NCBI GenBank assembly: GCA_013076295.1
Contig: RQOL01000531.1
Coordinates: 2,914,001 to 2,978,000, forward strand
Length of the DNA: 64,000 bases
Source: Sanderia malayensis
Taxonomy: Eukaryota; Cnidaria; Scyphozoa; Semaeostomeae; Pelagiidae
Direction of reading: 5' to 3'
In this document: positions 52,401-64,000 of the stretch, in pieces
Numbering within the stretch: position 1 is the first letter of the stretch
Layout of the letters: each line of letters starts with the position of its first letter
The notes under the pieces: generated by a model
Told to the model about the DNA's origin: nothing
The model's input: only the letters and a program-made list of their open reading frames with translations
The model's database searches: none
Position numbers and translations under genes: made by a program

Positions 52401-53616
52401 ATCATCACATCTGATAGGCAATCACTCCACCTACAAATGCTACGACAACCGGACCATTACCCACTGCTGCAGTATTGGCAGTTGCTGCAGTTTCAGCAAA
52501 GATTCAAGCACAAGATGCTGTTGGCATTGGGGGTTTGTTTCTTCAACATGTTGTTAATTAATCATATTCTCTCGTTAAAAAAATCATACAAATTCAAGTC
52601 TAATTTCTATCATTTCAGCTCCTCCTACATCATTGTCTACTATTATGACCTCAGCAGTTGGTGGGCAACCAATGGCAAAATCTGCCTCAAGTCAGGCTGG
52701 TGTGGGATCTCCTCTTGCAGCAACAACACCTGCTCAAAATCCCCTTTCCACAGGTAAACATTTGAATTACTTGTAGGATCCACCATAATGCAATCTACAA
52801 TAAAACAACTAATATCACTGCGAGGTACAAATAAATATCATTTGTTTCATAGTTTCAGGAGTAAATGCTTCCCAAATAGAAACGTCATCTACAGTTCAAC
52901 CTCAAAAAACACCTCCCGTTATTGTTAGTACTCAGCAAACTTCAAAAAGCAATGATATAGTGTCAGCAGTAATGTCACAGTCGATGAAGCAAGCTGAAGT
53001 CAAATCAAAAATTGAAAGCATGGGTGATGATTTGAGTGCAAAAGTAAGCGAACAAAATCTTAGTCGAGAAGAAAATATGTCTATCTCTGGGAAGGAAGCA
53101 AGGTACATCATGATGCAGAAATTAGCACGCCAGAGCAAGGTAGCTACTTTTTTATTATTATTTTATTTGTTCCTTGTACATTTGTGCATCACACGGCACT
53201 GTATATTAAGCATCTCTTTTTCAGTCAAATGTTCTTGTTTTGCGCAACATGGTCGAAGCTGATGAAGTTGATGAGGAGCTGCAAACTGAAGTTACAGAAG
53301 AATGCAGTAAATTTGGTGAAGTACTTAGAGTTATTATCTATCAAGAAAAACAAAGCGAAGCAGAAGATGCAGAAACTATTGTCAGCGTTTTTGTAGAATT
53401 CAATCAGCCTGAGGGTATGTTTTTCTGATTCACAAGACAAGGCACTACTAATATGTACCTTTGTAGATATTGATATTAACAATATTTGATCATTTTTATT
53501 GTGCAGAAGCTGAGAAGGCCCAATCGGTTTTTAATGGACGATGGTTTGGTGGACATTGTATTGTTGGAGAAATTTATGATCATGAGAAATTCAAAGCTGG
53601 AGATCTCACTGGATAA
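49480..53616 (+). CDS. PUF60: Poly(U)-binding splicing factor PUF60
   Basis: Thirteen exons, 49480-49500, 49756-49855, 50708-50904, 51078-51169, 51389-51509, 51720-51812, 51910-52037, 52149-52320, 52418-52532, 52619-52753, 52853-53139, 53225-53414 and 53507-53616, give 586 aa with closed phases. RRM1 begins [16 protein letters not shown] and contains [12 protein letters not shown]2 begins [17 protein letters not shown] and contains KGYGFIEYE and [14 protein letters not shown]. The C-terminal UHM has [25 protein letters not shown] and NGRWFGG. These match PUF60/Half pint along the whole length. It binds U-rich tracts near 3' splice sites with U2AF and acts in the nucleus. The seven-residue first exon is short but in phase. 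The 0.85-kb intron 2 shows no further exon. Confidence 0.95.
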
Positions 53617-53927
53617 AAGGCGTGTTTAACATAAGATGATCACTTGCATATTTGCAAACAAAAGATGTATATATGTTTCCTTTTCAACAAGATATTGTTT
53701 AAAATATTACAGAACAACAACAATTTTATGGATACTTTTGAAAAAATGGTTAAAAGAATTATTGTTTTACAACATAACTGATCAACATAACTGATCAACT
53801 TTCTTTTTTTATATTTTGGTACATATGTATACAAACAGGATGAAACAAAAACTCAAGATAATTGAAACTTTTGCCAAAATGTTCAATGTTAATAACCTTG
53901 TTACAAAGCTACTGTGCTTCTGTAGAT
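53617..53927. other. Convergent 3' region PUF60 / SENP
   Basis: About 310 AT-rich bases between two convergent stop codons. It should contain both 3' UTRs; no other feature was seen. Confidence 0.4.
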
Positions 53928-56285
53928 TTATGGTTTTGTGTTCTGAGTAGCATGGTCCTTTTCAAGCTTGCAAAGGATATCTTTTATCTGACCTCTCTTG
54001 TTCTTGATTACTTCATTGGTGAACCAGTTGAGTTTTTTTATAGGCAGCTTGTAGTCTGTAATTGGATTCTGAAAGAAACTTTCTGCAAATTGCAGAACAT
54101 ATAAACCACAATCACAATCATTATTCTGCAGAGGTATTTTTGGAAATGAGCCTTTGATGTTGTCTTTGTTAAAAATTATCTCCAGATGATTCTTGCTTTT
54201 TTTCTCCTTCCATTCATTTGTTAAATATTTTCTCAGATTTGAGAAAACTCTAGATCTACCTCCAGAAATCAATGAATCAAATATCAGTATACATGGCTGG
54301 TTTCTTTTGTTTTCTGAAACGCCACAAACAGATTTCTTTGATGATGCAAGTGTTTCGAGTGATTGCTGATCAACTTTTGTTGATGCACAAGATTCTATCA
54401 TTGATGCATCACTAAATTCACGCATATTCTCATCATTCAAAACTTCATTATCATCAATGCTCTCAATAGTATTTCCTCCTTCCCATGATTTTTCTACAAG
54501 TCCTGGAAAACATATGATAACAAGATACCAATGTGCATGCTCATTCACAGGTATGATAACAAAATCTTTGTTGAAAATATCCACATTTCTTGTCCACTTC
54601 TTCACTTGGCAGTACATCTGGTCTGATTGACAGCTTGCTGTTTTTGATTCAATTGACATTTTTTTTGTAAGAGTTGTGTAAAAGTATGTGTTGAATAAAT
54701 AAGTTCTATCTCTTGCATCGTCATCCAAAATTTCTTCCACAATGTAATTTAGGTAAAAGTCGATGATTGTGTCATTCAAGTAAGTTTCAGGCTCCAAACA
54801 TTCAACATCAGCATCTGTTATAGCAATTGCTCCTTTTTGAGTTGTTAAATGGTAATTAAACAAGGTTTTTGCAATGCCATGCTTCCTGCTGATAACAGAA
54901 GACATTTGTCTAGATCGAGTGTTGTAAGTCCGTTTTTGATTGGTTCCGCTTTGTTCTGGCAAAAAGCTATCAAGTAGACGATTTTTAGTGATGTTATCAA
55001 TCATTTTTACAATTCCTATCTTTTCTAGGGCCTTCTTATGATGATTGATTATGCCTCTAAATTTTTCAATTTCAAGATTTACGATAAAAATAATCTGCCG
55101 TTTTGTCACTAAGTTACTGGTGATCTCCAAAACAGATTTTTTCAAGGCTCCATTTACAAGAGTGGTGTAACTCTGTTTTGGAACAATACAAATCATTAGA
55201 GGCTCATCAACGTTGTTGACCAGTATCTCCATAATTTCTGCACTGCCAAGGGCTAGCTTGTATTTCTCCGTAGACTGCTTCTTGACTCCATCAACTGTAA
55301 CTGGATATGTGCATTGAATATCTATTTTTAAATGGTAATCATCTAAAACCATTTCTGAGATTGCTTTGCCATTTAAAGTTCCAAATTTAACATGACTGAT
55401 TGGAATAGCGAACTTCATATCTTCTGACCTTTTTTCATCTAAGACAGCAGCAATCTTATTTTTCATTTGACAAGCATTAATTTTTGCGTGGTAGGATGTC
55501 TCCGAGTGTAACAAAGGTTTCGATGAAATACACGAATCATTATTAACAGAAAGTTCAACTTCAAAATCTCTGTCGTTGTTTTTTCTGTCTTTTGATACAT
55601 TTTCATTTTCCCCATCAGACTTGTCCTCATCACTTGATATTGTCAAACATGCATTGGCATTAATTTTTAATTTTGCTCTTTTATTATCAGAACTACTATT
55701 AAGCAATGCACCTCGTTTTGTATTATTCTTACATTGAACAGGCTCTTCATGTTTGTCATCGTTTGAAGGTGATGACGTTTTGTCTGCTTGGATCCCAGAA
55801 TCTTGGTGTTCATTGCAACCATCAAAATCTGTAAATTCCTTGACATTGTTTGACAGAGAAAAAGCCCCACAATTCGTGCACGACCTTATGTTTCCTTTGA
55901 AAACTATAGTTCCAAATTCTCCACAACCTTTGCAGAGTTTTTCATTGTCTTCACAAACAGAATCAATTGCTTCACAACTTTTGACGACCTTCTTACTTTC
56001 ACATGTATCAACTTCGTCGTGTTTGACATCTATAAAATCACTACTATCATTATTTGATACCTTCATTTCTTTTACTAACGATAATGATTTATCTCGATAT
56101 TGAAATCTGTTCTTTACCACAAGAGCTCTTGCTCCTTCACCTTGAATTTCGGAGTTCTTTAACTTTGGCGGTGTCACACTTGAAGTTGATAAGCTGCTAG
56201 GCCTTGGCATTTGCCTGATCATCCTCCTTCTAACTATGTCACCAGTAGAGCAATTATTCTGACCGGAAAACTCTGTGTTATTCAT
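53928..56285 (-). CDS. SENP6/7-type SUMO-specific cysteine protease, intronless
   Basis: One uninterrupted frame of 785 aa. The C-terminal Ulp1 domain (about 480-770) has the catalytic His in HAHWYLV (H584), Asp in LIFDSL (D669) and Cys in NDCDCGLY (C725). A long acidic loop (about 596-662) between His and Asp splits the domain as in SENP6 and SENP7, which trim poly-SUMO2/3 chains in the nucleus. The N-terminus has a CX2C-X14-CX2C zinc ribbon (C117, C120, C135, C138), and CLTISSDEDKSD (about 212-223) looks like a SUMO-interacting motif. Vertebrate SENP6/7 genes have many introns; this copy has none, which suggests origin or replacement through an RNA copy, but the domain is intact. It faces the JmjC gene head to head. 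Confidence 0.9.
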   Translation of the reverse strand: MNNTEFSGQNNCSTGDIVRRRMIRQMPRPSSLSTSSVTPPKLKNSEIQGEGARALVVKNRFQYRDKSLSLVKEMKVSNNDSSDFIDVKHDEVDTCESKKVVKSCEAIDSVCEDNEKLCKGCGEFGTIVFKGNIRSCTNCGAFSLSNNVKEFTDFDGCNEHQDSGIQADKTSSPSNDDKHEEPVQCKNNTKRGALLNSSSDNKRAKLKINANACLTISSDEDKSDGENENVSKDRKNNDRDFEVELSVNNDSCISSKPLLHSETSYHAKINACQMKNKIAAVLDEKRSEDMKFAIPISHVKFGTLNGKAISEMVLDDYHLKIDIQCTYPVTVDGVKKQSTEKYKLALGSAEIMEILVNNVDEPLMICIVPKQSYTTLVNGALKKSVLEITSNLVTKRQIIFIVNLEIEKFRGIINHHKKALEKIGIVKMIDNITKNRLLDSFLPEQSGTNQKRTYNTRSRQMSSVISRKHGIAKTLFNYHLTTQKGAIAITDADVECLEPETYLNDTIIDFYLNYIVEEILDDDARDRTYLFNTYFYTTLTKKMSIESKTASCQSDQMYCQVKKWTRNVDIFNKDFVIIPVNEHAHWYLVIICFPGLVEKSWEGGNTIESIDDNEVLNDENMREFSDASMIESCASTKVDQQSLETLASSKKSVCGVSENKRNQPCILIFDSLISGGRSRVFSNLRKYLTNEWKEKKSKNHLEIIFNKDNIKGSFPKIPLQNNDCDCGLYVLQFAESFFQNPITDYKLPIKKLNWFTNEVIKNKRGQIKDILCKLEKDHATQNTKP

Positions 56286-56574
56286 GATGAAAACAGTTGA
56301 TTAGCGTGAATATATTTGCTGCTAGTGATAATAGAGCCACATCTTTGAGAGTGAGACAAGACAAGACCAACATGGACCACGGACTTCAATTCAAACCAGA
56401 AAGAAAACTTTGGTTGAATATTCGTCTAGACGCACAGCACAGAATGCAGTTTCGACGTAGATTCGAGTTGGACGCAGATGGTTCAGTTCAGTTTGGTTTA
56501 AATGCCATGAAAATCCGGCTGGAGAGCCGAGAGCCCAAAGACAAATTAGAATTGAAGCATTATTTCTTAAAGAC
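56286..56574. promoter_or_regulatory. Divergent promoter SENP / JmjC with an upstream ORF
   Basis: The two start codons are 289 bp apart. On the plus strand an ATG at 56372 opens a 73-aa frame that ends at 56593, overlapping the JmjC start (56575) in another frame. If it is in the mRNA, it would act as an overlapping uORF. Confidence 0.45.
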
Positions 56575-57849
56575 ATGGAAATACGTTGCTTAATAATATT
56601 TTTATTTGTTTCAATCGATTTTCCAAACAAGTCAGAGTGTGCACATGGTGCAGGAACCCTTATGCAAGGTTTGTATTTTTAATTTGTTTTCCTTTGTGTA
56701 TAAAATCATAAAGTTTAAATGGGAGAACTTTTTATTGCTATAATGTATCATATATAAGGGTATAGAGTTTTCATGTGACTTTTCTAGGGCACAAGAAACC
56801 GCTGGGGCAGCAAAGTATTAAATACATACCCGTGGAATCATTTCAATTTGCAGCAAGTCCTGAAGATTTTTACGAAAAATTTGCCAGACAGTCAAGACCA
56901 ATAGTATTTCGTAATGCTATTAAACGCTGGCCAGCTTTTAGAAAGTGGAAAAATGTTGATTTATTGACAAATTTATATGGAAACCAAACATTCAATGTAG
57001 AATTCAGAAAACAATTTGAAAATGTGTTCCCAGTCAGAAGAAAATGGAAACTAAAGAAGTTTCTTAAAGAGTACAAAGAAAAAGCCATTTATTTGGACTC
57101 AGTTTTCTCAAGGAATTCGATTATGGCAAAAGATGTTCTGTTACCACCTCAACTGTATTGCAATAACACAGAATATAATGTTGATAATCTGAATCTTCTT
57201 ATAAGTAGTGGTAATACCAGCTCTGCATTGCATCAAGATGGATATGAAAACTTGTTATCTGTGATATCAGGAGTGAAGGAAGTCATTCTTTATGATAGTA
57301 AATACACTAAAGACTTCAAAGCAGATAATTTTACAATTGCTGCTGGTGTTTCTTCTTTAGATCCAGAAAATGTTGACCTTGAAGTTTATCCAGAAATGTC
57401 AACAATCCCATACTATTTTGCCAAGCTAAATCCAGGTATGTGTTTCTAAATCTCCCCACCAATTCTCTAAACATTGTTGCATGCCTGATGCATTATGATA
57501 GTAAATTTATTTAATAATTAATTGTGTTTTCTGCAAGGTGATATGATTTATATACCTCAATTTTGGTGGCATCAAGTGCGATCATATCATAATCCAAACA
57601 TTGCTGTGGCTATTTGGTTTACTATTTTTAATTTTAACGAAGAATATGAGAAAAGATTTATTGATGAAACAGAGCATGTCATTAAAGTAAGTTTCATTTT
57701 ATTATTTATCCCAGGCTGATGTTGTGTTATAATTCTAATTGCTATAAATTTGTCATTTGCTTCTTTTTCAGACAACAGAGACATTTCAAGAGCTTCTTGA
57801 TACTCAGCCACCATATATTCATTGTTCAAAAATGATTTTTGATGGGTGA
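56575..57849 (+). CDS. JmjC/cupin-8 domain protein entering the secretory pathway
   Basis: Four exons, 56575-56668, 56788-57435, 57538-57686 and 57772-57849 (phases 1, 1, 0), give 322 aa. Exon 1 encodes a signal peptide-like start (MEIRCLIIFLFVSI). The N-terminal part (RPIVFRNAIKRWPAFRKW) and the cupin core are typical of small JmjC hydroxylases related to JMJD7, TYW5 and HSPBAP1. Iron ligands are visible as the H-x-D pair in ALHQDGYENLL and the distal His in IPQFWWHQV. They predict a 2-oxoglutarate and Fe(II)-dependent hydroxylase. The signal peptide points to the ER lumen, where JMJD8 acts, but the sequence is not close to JMJD8. Substrate unknown. The start choice rests on exon 1 being in phase with exon 2. 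Confidence 0.82.
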
Positions 57850-58174
57850 TGACAATTGACAATTGTTTTGTTTTGCTCAATTGTTATTATTCTTTTAGAT
57901 TGTTCACAGATAGTCGAAAAAATTTTTAACTCTACCCTAACATGTAGTTCACAAAGATTGCCAAGATTGAAACGAAACGCAAAAGCAATTTTTGCGTTGC
58001 GCTCTGTCTGGACTGACTGCTGGATTGATTGATTGAAGGTTTCTCATGACATGACTGACAGGAGGCAGATTAGAATACTACGCGGAGCGCGCTGCGCAAC
58101 GCGTCCAAAAAGTTGGTTATTATCATTTTCATTTCATTCAGTGATTGAAAGTTTGATAAGAAAGTGATAAAAGA
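57850..58174 (+). promoter_or_regulatory. HIGD2A promoter region with an NRF-1-like patch
   Basis: The GCGC-rich patch at 58080-58103 (GAGCGCGCTGCGCAACGCG) stands out in AT-rich surroundings and resembles the NRF-1 consensus, which controls mitochondrial genes in animals. Confidence 0.4.
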
Positions 58175-58700
58175 ATGACTAAGAATCAAGTACCTGAAGA
58201 TGTCGAGGAGTTTTGGACACCGCCTGAAACTGTAGGTGGGAAATTTAAAAGAAAGATAAAAGAAAACCCGTTGGTTCCTGCAGGTGAGTATTTGTTTAAT
58301 ATACCTCTTCTCTTCGGACAGCATATTATTGGCCTAAATTTAACTTAATGAAAGTTGGAAAGGTGGACGATCTTTCTTGTAACTTGGTTATTTTTCACAC
58401 TACCAATAGAAATAACTATATATCATTGACAAATAAGCTGTTATTTAATTGTTGCATTATGGTGTGTGGTTAAGGGGACATTATATATACTTTCATTGAG
58501 ATTGCTTTTGAATTATTCTTCAAGGTATGGCTGCAACTGTTGCAGCTCTTGTTTATGGCATTTACGGATTTCAAAAAGGTGATCAGAAATTGCAACAGCG
58601 AATGATGAGAACAAGAGTTATAGCTCAAGGAGCAACTGTTGCTGTACTTGTTGGTGGTATAGCATTGGCTGCTATTAAGAGCACTACAAAGAAAGAATGA
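58175..58700 (+). CDS. HIGD2A: HIG1 domain protein, HIGD2A-like
   Basis: Two exons, 58175-58283 and 58525-58700, phase 1, give 94 aa; the human protein is 106 aa. The motif KIKENPLVPAGM...ALVYGIYGFQKGD precedes helix 1, and MMRTRVIAQGATVAVLVGG forms helix 2, matching the HIG_1_N hairpin (QRAQxxMRxRVxAQGxT). HIGD2A sits in the mitochondrial inner membrane and assists assembly of complex IV and respiratory supercomplexes. Confidence 0.93.
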
Positions 58701-59136
58701 AAGTTTGTGTGTATGTGGCTTTTATTGCTATATATGGATGGACTGCTGGATGGGAATTTAAATTTTTCGCTACACACATAGATAGTTGTCTTATTGACAA
58801 ATAGTCATTGATGGACATGTATAACTGAGATTTGTAAAGTTGTGCATTTAATTGCAAATTTGAATCTATGGAAGAGATTAATTAGAATCCATTGAACATA
58901 TTACATTTAGTGACTAATTGCATACAAACACTTATTGTTTTATGAATAAATGCTTTGCTTTGCTGATGAATATTGTGTTTTGTTGATTGAGGTAAAATTC
59001 TGTTTTTTAATTATATCAACAGTCAAAAGCAGGTGGGCTCGGCTCCACTCACGGCAGTGTCACCTGACTGTTGATATCAATCTGCCTCGAATTCCTTTTT
59101 TCGTATCGTTGTTCGCCATTTGCATTTGCTTTGAAG
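58701..59136 (+). other. Spacer HIGD2A / CNNM
   Basis: About 436 bp; likely the HIGD2A 3' UTR (AATAAA near 58944) followed by the CNNM promoter. No coding exon was seen. Confidence 0.4.
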
Positions 59137-61618
<2,482 letters not shown>

Positions 61619-61843
61619 ATTACAAAATCACATCTGGTATATACTGAATGATTTATTACAAATTTGATTTTGGTTTTGGGATCCAGTTTTTTTGGGGATC
61701 CCTCTGCTCTATCTGCATATCAACAGTAGAAGATAAGCAATATGTTCAATCAGAATAGTTATCAATTTTACTACTTATATGTATTTATGGCTTTATCAAC
61801 TTTGATGAAAAAGAAGCAAATAAATTGTAATTTTGTCAAATTC
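61619..61843. other. Convergent 3' region CNNM / TMEM129
   Basis: About 225 bp between convergent stop codons; only 3' UTR sequence is expected. Confidence 0.4.
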
Positions 61844-63186
61844 CTATTGCTCAATGAGACAAATATCAAGCATGCAGAATTTAGATCTACATGTTGGACA
61901 AGGTGACTGACTTGACATCCACAAACTTGGGTTATCTTGATCTTGTCTACTTGCAAACCATTTACCCATACAATCTATGCACCACATTGGTCTACAAAAA
62001 CAGTTTTTGCATTGTCCCTCACCTAAAATATTGCAATTCTTTTGAAGTTTGATGTTTGCAGGCATCTGCATACACCCAATGCATGGTTCCTACAAAGGAA
62101 ACATCCAACATATGCATCAACATGAAATTCACAAACAATCATTATTATCACAGTTAATTGTTAAAATATCATGTAGACATTTATCAAATTACCAGTGTAT
62201 CATTTGAAAGTGCATATCTAACATTGTTTTCAATTTGGCCCTTGAATACTTCAAGGAACTTTTCACTTAATGACTGATGTATGACAATGTTTCTTGCATT
62301 TTGTATTGGTGCAGAAATCCTGTCTTGTAGTTCACGATAATTTATTGCATTTAATCTGAGAATAAATGATTCTGCTGCTGCATTGATGCTGTGCACATTT
62401 ATATCAATGAATTGCGTGGGCTGGTTGGTTTCAGGTGATATTGCAAAATGGTCACTACCTGTAAAGTTAGAAGTAAACAAAAGTTAATATTGACAATGCA
62501 CACTTTAATTCTTGATCAATCGTTGTCCAAAAAAAACCGAATGGTACCTGAAATGGACAAATGTGTATCAGCATGCTGTGCAATATTAATTGTATATGTA
62601 TTTGCTTTTAATATCCATGAATTTGTCACATATATCTTGGGTCCACAAACATTTGCTGAAAACTTATCCACTCTTCGGAATTCTATGTTAATTTGAGCTG
62701 CTACTGACATCCAGGTACCTCCATATTTTGCTAATGCCTTTGTAAGAGGATGATACTTCCAGTTATTCCTGGACCAAAATAGCCCAACCAGAATTCCGCA
62801 AAAGGCAATAGATATACTGAACAGCAGAAGAATGGTTGAGACCTTTTGACCTGTTACATCAGCTATGCTACCATTTTGTGGTATGAAACAAAGACCAGTG
62901 AAATATCCTAAAATCGATAAAATAACATTAATTAATTTTCCTGCAGCACACCATGTAAATAAGGCTGATATTCCAATTCCTTACCTAATGGGATAATTGA
63001 GTGTACAACTAATGTCACAGTTGTTCTTTTTATGTGATATCGGACGAAATCAAAATCTTCACTTCCAAGATAGGATGAAAATAGACTCTGCACAGTAAGG
63101 CCTGCAGTTTCAAATTCTCGTGGTGATAATACAAAGCATAAAAAGAAAACAAAGTAAGCAATAGTAAAAAGAAATTCTGACTCCAT
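61844..63186 (-). CDS. TMEM129: E3 ubiquitin ligase TMEM129
   Basis: Minus-strand exons 63186-62985, 62907-62548, 62458-62193 and 62089-61844 (phases 1, 1, 0) give 357 aa (human 362). The N-terminus ESEFLFTIAYFVFFLCFVLSP is helix 1. AGLTVQSLFSSYLGSEDFDFV, INIEFRRVDKF and RNIVIHQSLSEKFLE match human TMEM129. The C-terminal cysteine-only RING has EPCIGCM, CFCRPMWCIDCMGKWFASRQ and CPTCRSKFC. TMEM129 is an ER membrane ubiquitin ligase in ER-associated degradation. All RING cysteines are present. Start is the ATG that gives the conserved first helix. Confidence 0.95.
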
Positions 63187-64000
63187 ATTCTTCAAAACAA
63201 ATGTGAAATACTTGGTGTAAGAAACCAACGAATGTCGGGGTGAGGATGAGGATAAAAATTGCTAAAGAACTTCCTGGCTGGTCACTCGTCTTTATCTGAT
63301 TGGTTCTTTTCATTTCATGAAAGAGAAGGACGAAATTCAAGCGTGGTTGCTATGGTGAAGCAAAGGAATTCATGCGTGATATTTATGCAAATTAAGGGGT
63401 GCCACTCCAATCTAATTCTTTTTGATTTGGACTTCATCAGAAGCGGTTGTGGATCTCGTGTGTTGCTAATTTATTGATGTTATATCGGTCGTTCATCATC
63501 TCTACCCTGTCTGTAATGGCCAGCCAGAAACTTGCAATGTAATTGGTTTACTATGAGGTATGATATAATAAATTATACAGCATTTTAGATTATCAGACAA
63601 GTGACAACAGAGTAATAAACTATCTGAAATTCTTGAGGACTCTACGCTGACATGTGCCGTTTCTCTTTTCGTTAAAGAAAATGAAGACAGGAATTTACTT
63701 CTGCTGCAACCATGCACAACACTTGCACACTAGGCGTCATTTGGTTTACGTAAGTTCAATTAGGATTTTCAAACATTTAAATGGTTATTGGTACATTCTT
63801 AAAATTAAGTGCTTGCATATAATTTATTTCTCTGGAAGTAAATAGAAAGCGCGAAATTCGCATTAGTTACCCACGCTCGTCGGATTGAACACAAAAACTG
63901 CACACATAAAAGTCGTACGGATATGTGTGGACAATTGTACTTTAGCAAGAACTTTCTTCAAAATTAAGCGGCAGAGTTTCCATAGACTCAAACTGTATTT
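63187..64000. other. Region upstream of TMEM129
   Basis: About 810 bp to the window edge. Upstream open frames at 63110-63340 are chance extensions. No further gene, motif or repeat was recognised. Confidence 0.4.

Noticed and set aside
56775..57449. JmjC protein starting within exon 2
   Set aside because: Exon 1 joins in phase and supplies a signal peptide and ATG, while exon 2 has no good ATG at its start.
57850..59136. Operon of JmjC, HIGD2A and CNNM
   Set aside because: Spacers of about 325 and 436 bp are too long for the tight spacing of trans-spliced operons, and each seems to have its own promoter space.

Overview
The window is nuclear DNA from an invertebrate animal. It is AT-rich. 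Genes are split by short GT-AG introns of about 60 to 900 bp, and nearly every protein is metazoan: SRCR scavenger-receptor repeats, a BTB-Kelch protein, AP-2 transcription factor, TMEM230, PUF60, SENP6/7, CNNM, HIGD2A and TMEM129. Compact introns, TTAGGG-type internal repeats, a tRNA-headed SINE and pogo/Tigger-like and hAT-like elements suit an ascidian-type tunicate best. A cnidarian or another invertebrate is possible; the species cannot be fixed from the sequence. No bacterial, CRISPR or organellar feature was seen.

Layout. 1-2344: 5' part of an SRCR-repeat gene (minus), with a hAT-like MITE in its first intron. 2985-3810: array of a 135-bp unit joined by TTAGGG repeats. 4013-4537: TMEM230 (plus). 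4838-6909: Kelch-like gene (minus), head to head with a plant-type purple acid phosphatase (plus, 7462-9853). 10084-10690: compact gene for a small secreted two-cysteine peptide (minus). 11257-11898: intronless membrane protein, perhaps FAR-17a/AIG1-like. 12178-20693: 26-exon coiled-coil protein of unknown function; its largest intron holds nested transposons, a SINE and a 184-bp satellite. 21054-24322: R3HCC1L-like (plus). 25738-38879: AP-2 transcription factor (minus), with two unusually long introns. 41552-44117: RERG-like small GTPase (minus). 44118-48295: gene-poor. 48296-49215: second TTAGGG composite array. 49480-53616: PUF60 (plus). 53928-56285: intronless SENP6/7-type SUMO protease (minus). 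56575-57849: secretory JmjC protein (plus). 58175-58700: HIGD2A (plus). 59137-61618: CNNM (plus). 61844-63186: TMEM129 (minus).

The genes are ordinary neighbours, not one pathway; several pairs share short divergent promoters. Exon models were joined by hand from reading frame, splice sites and family similarity, and phases close in every complete model. The most unusual features are the two related telomere-repeat composite arrays 45 kb apart, a Tigger-like element inserted inside a 5' splice site and apparently tolerated, and the candidate secreted peptide gene.
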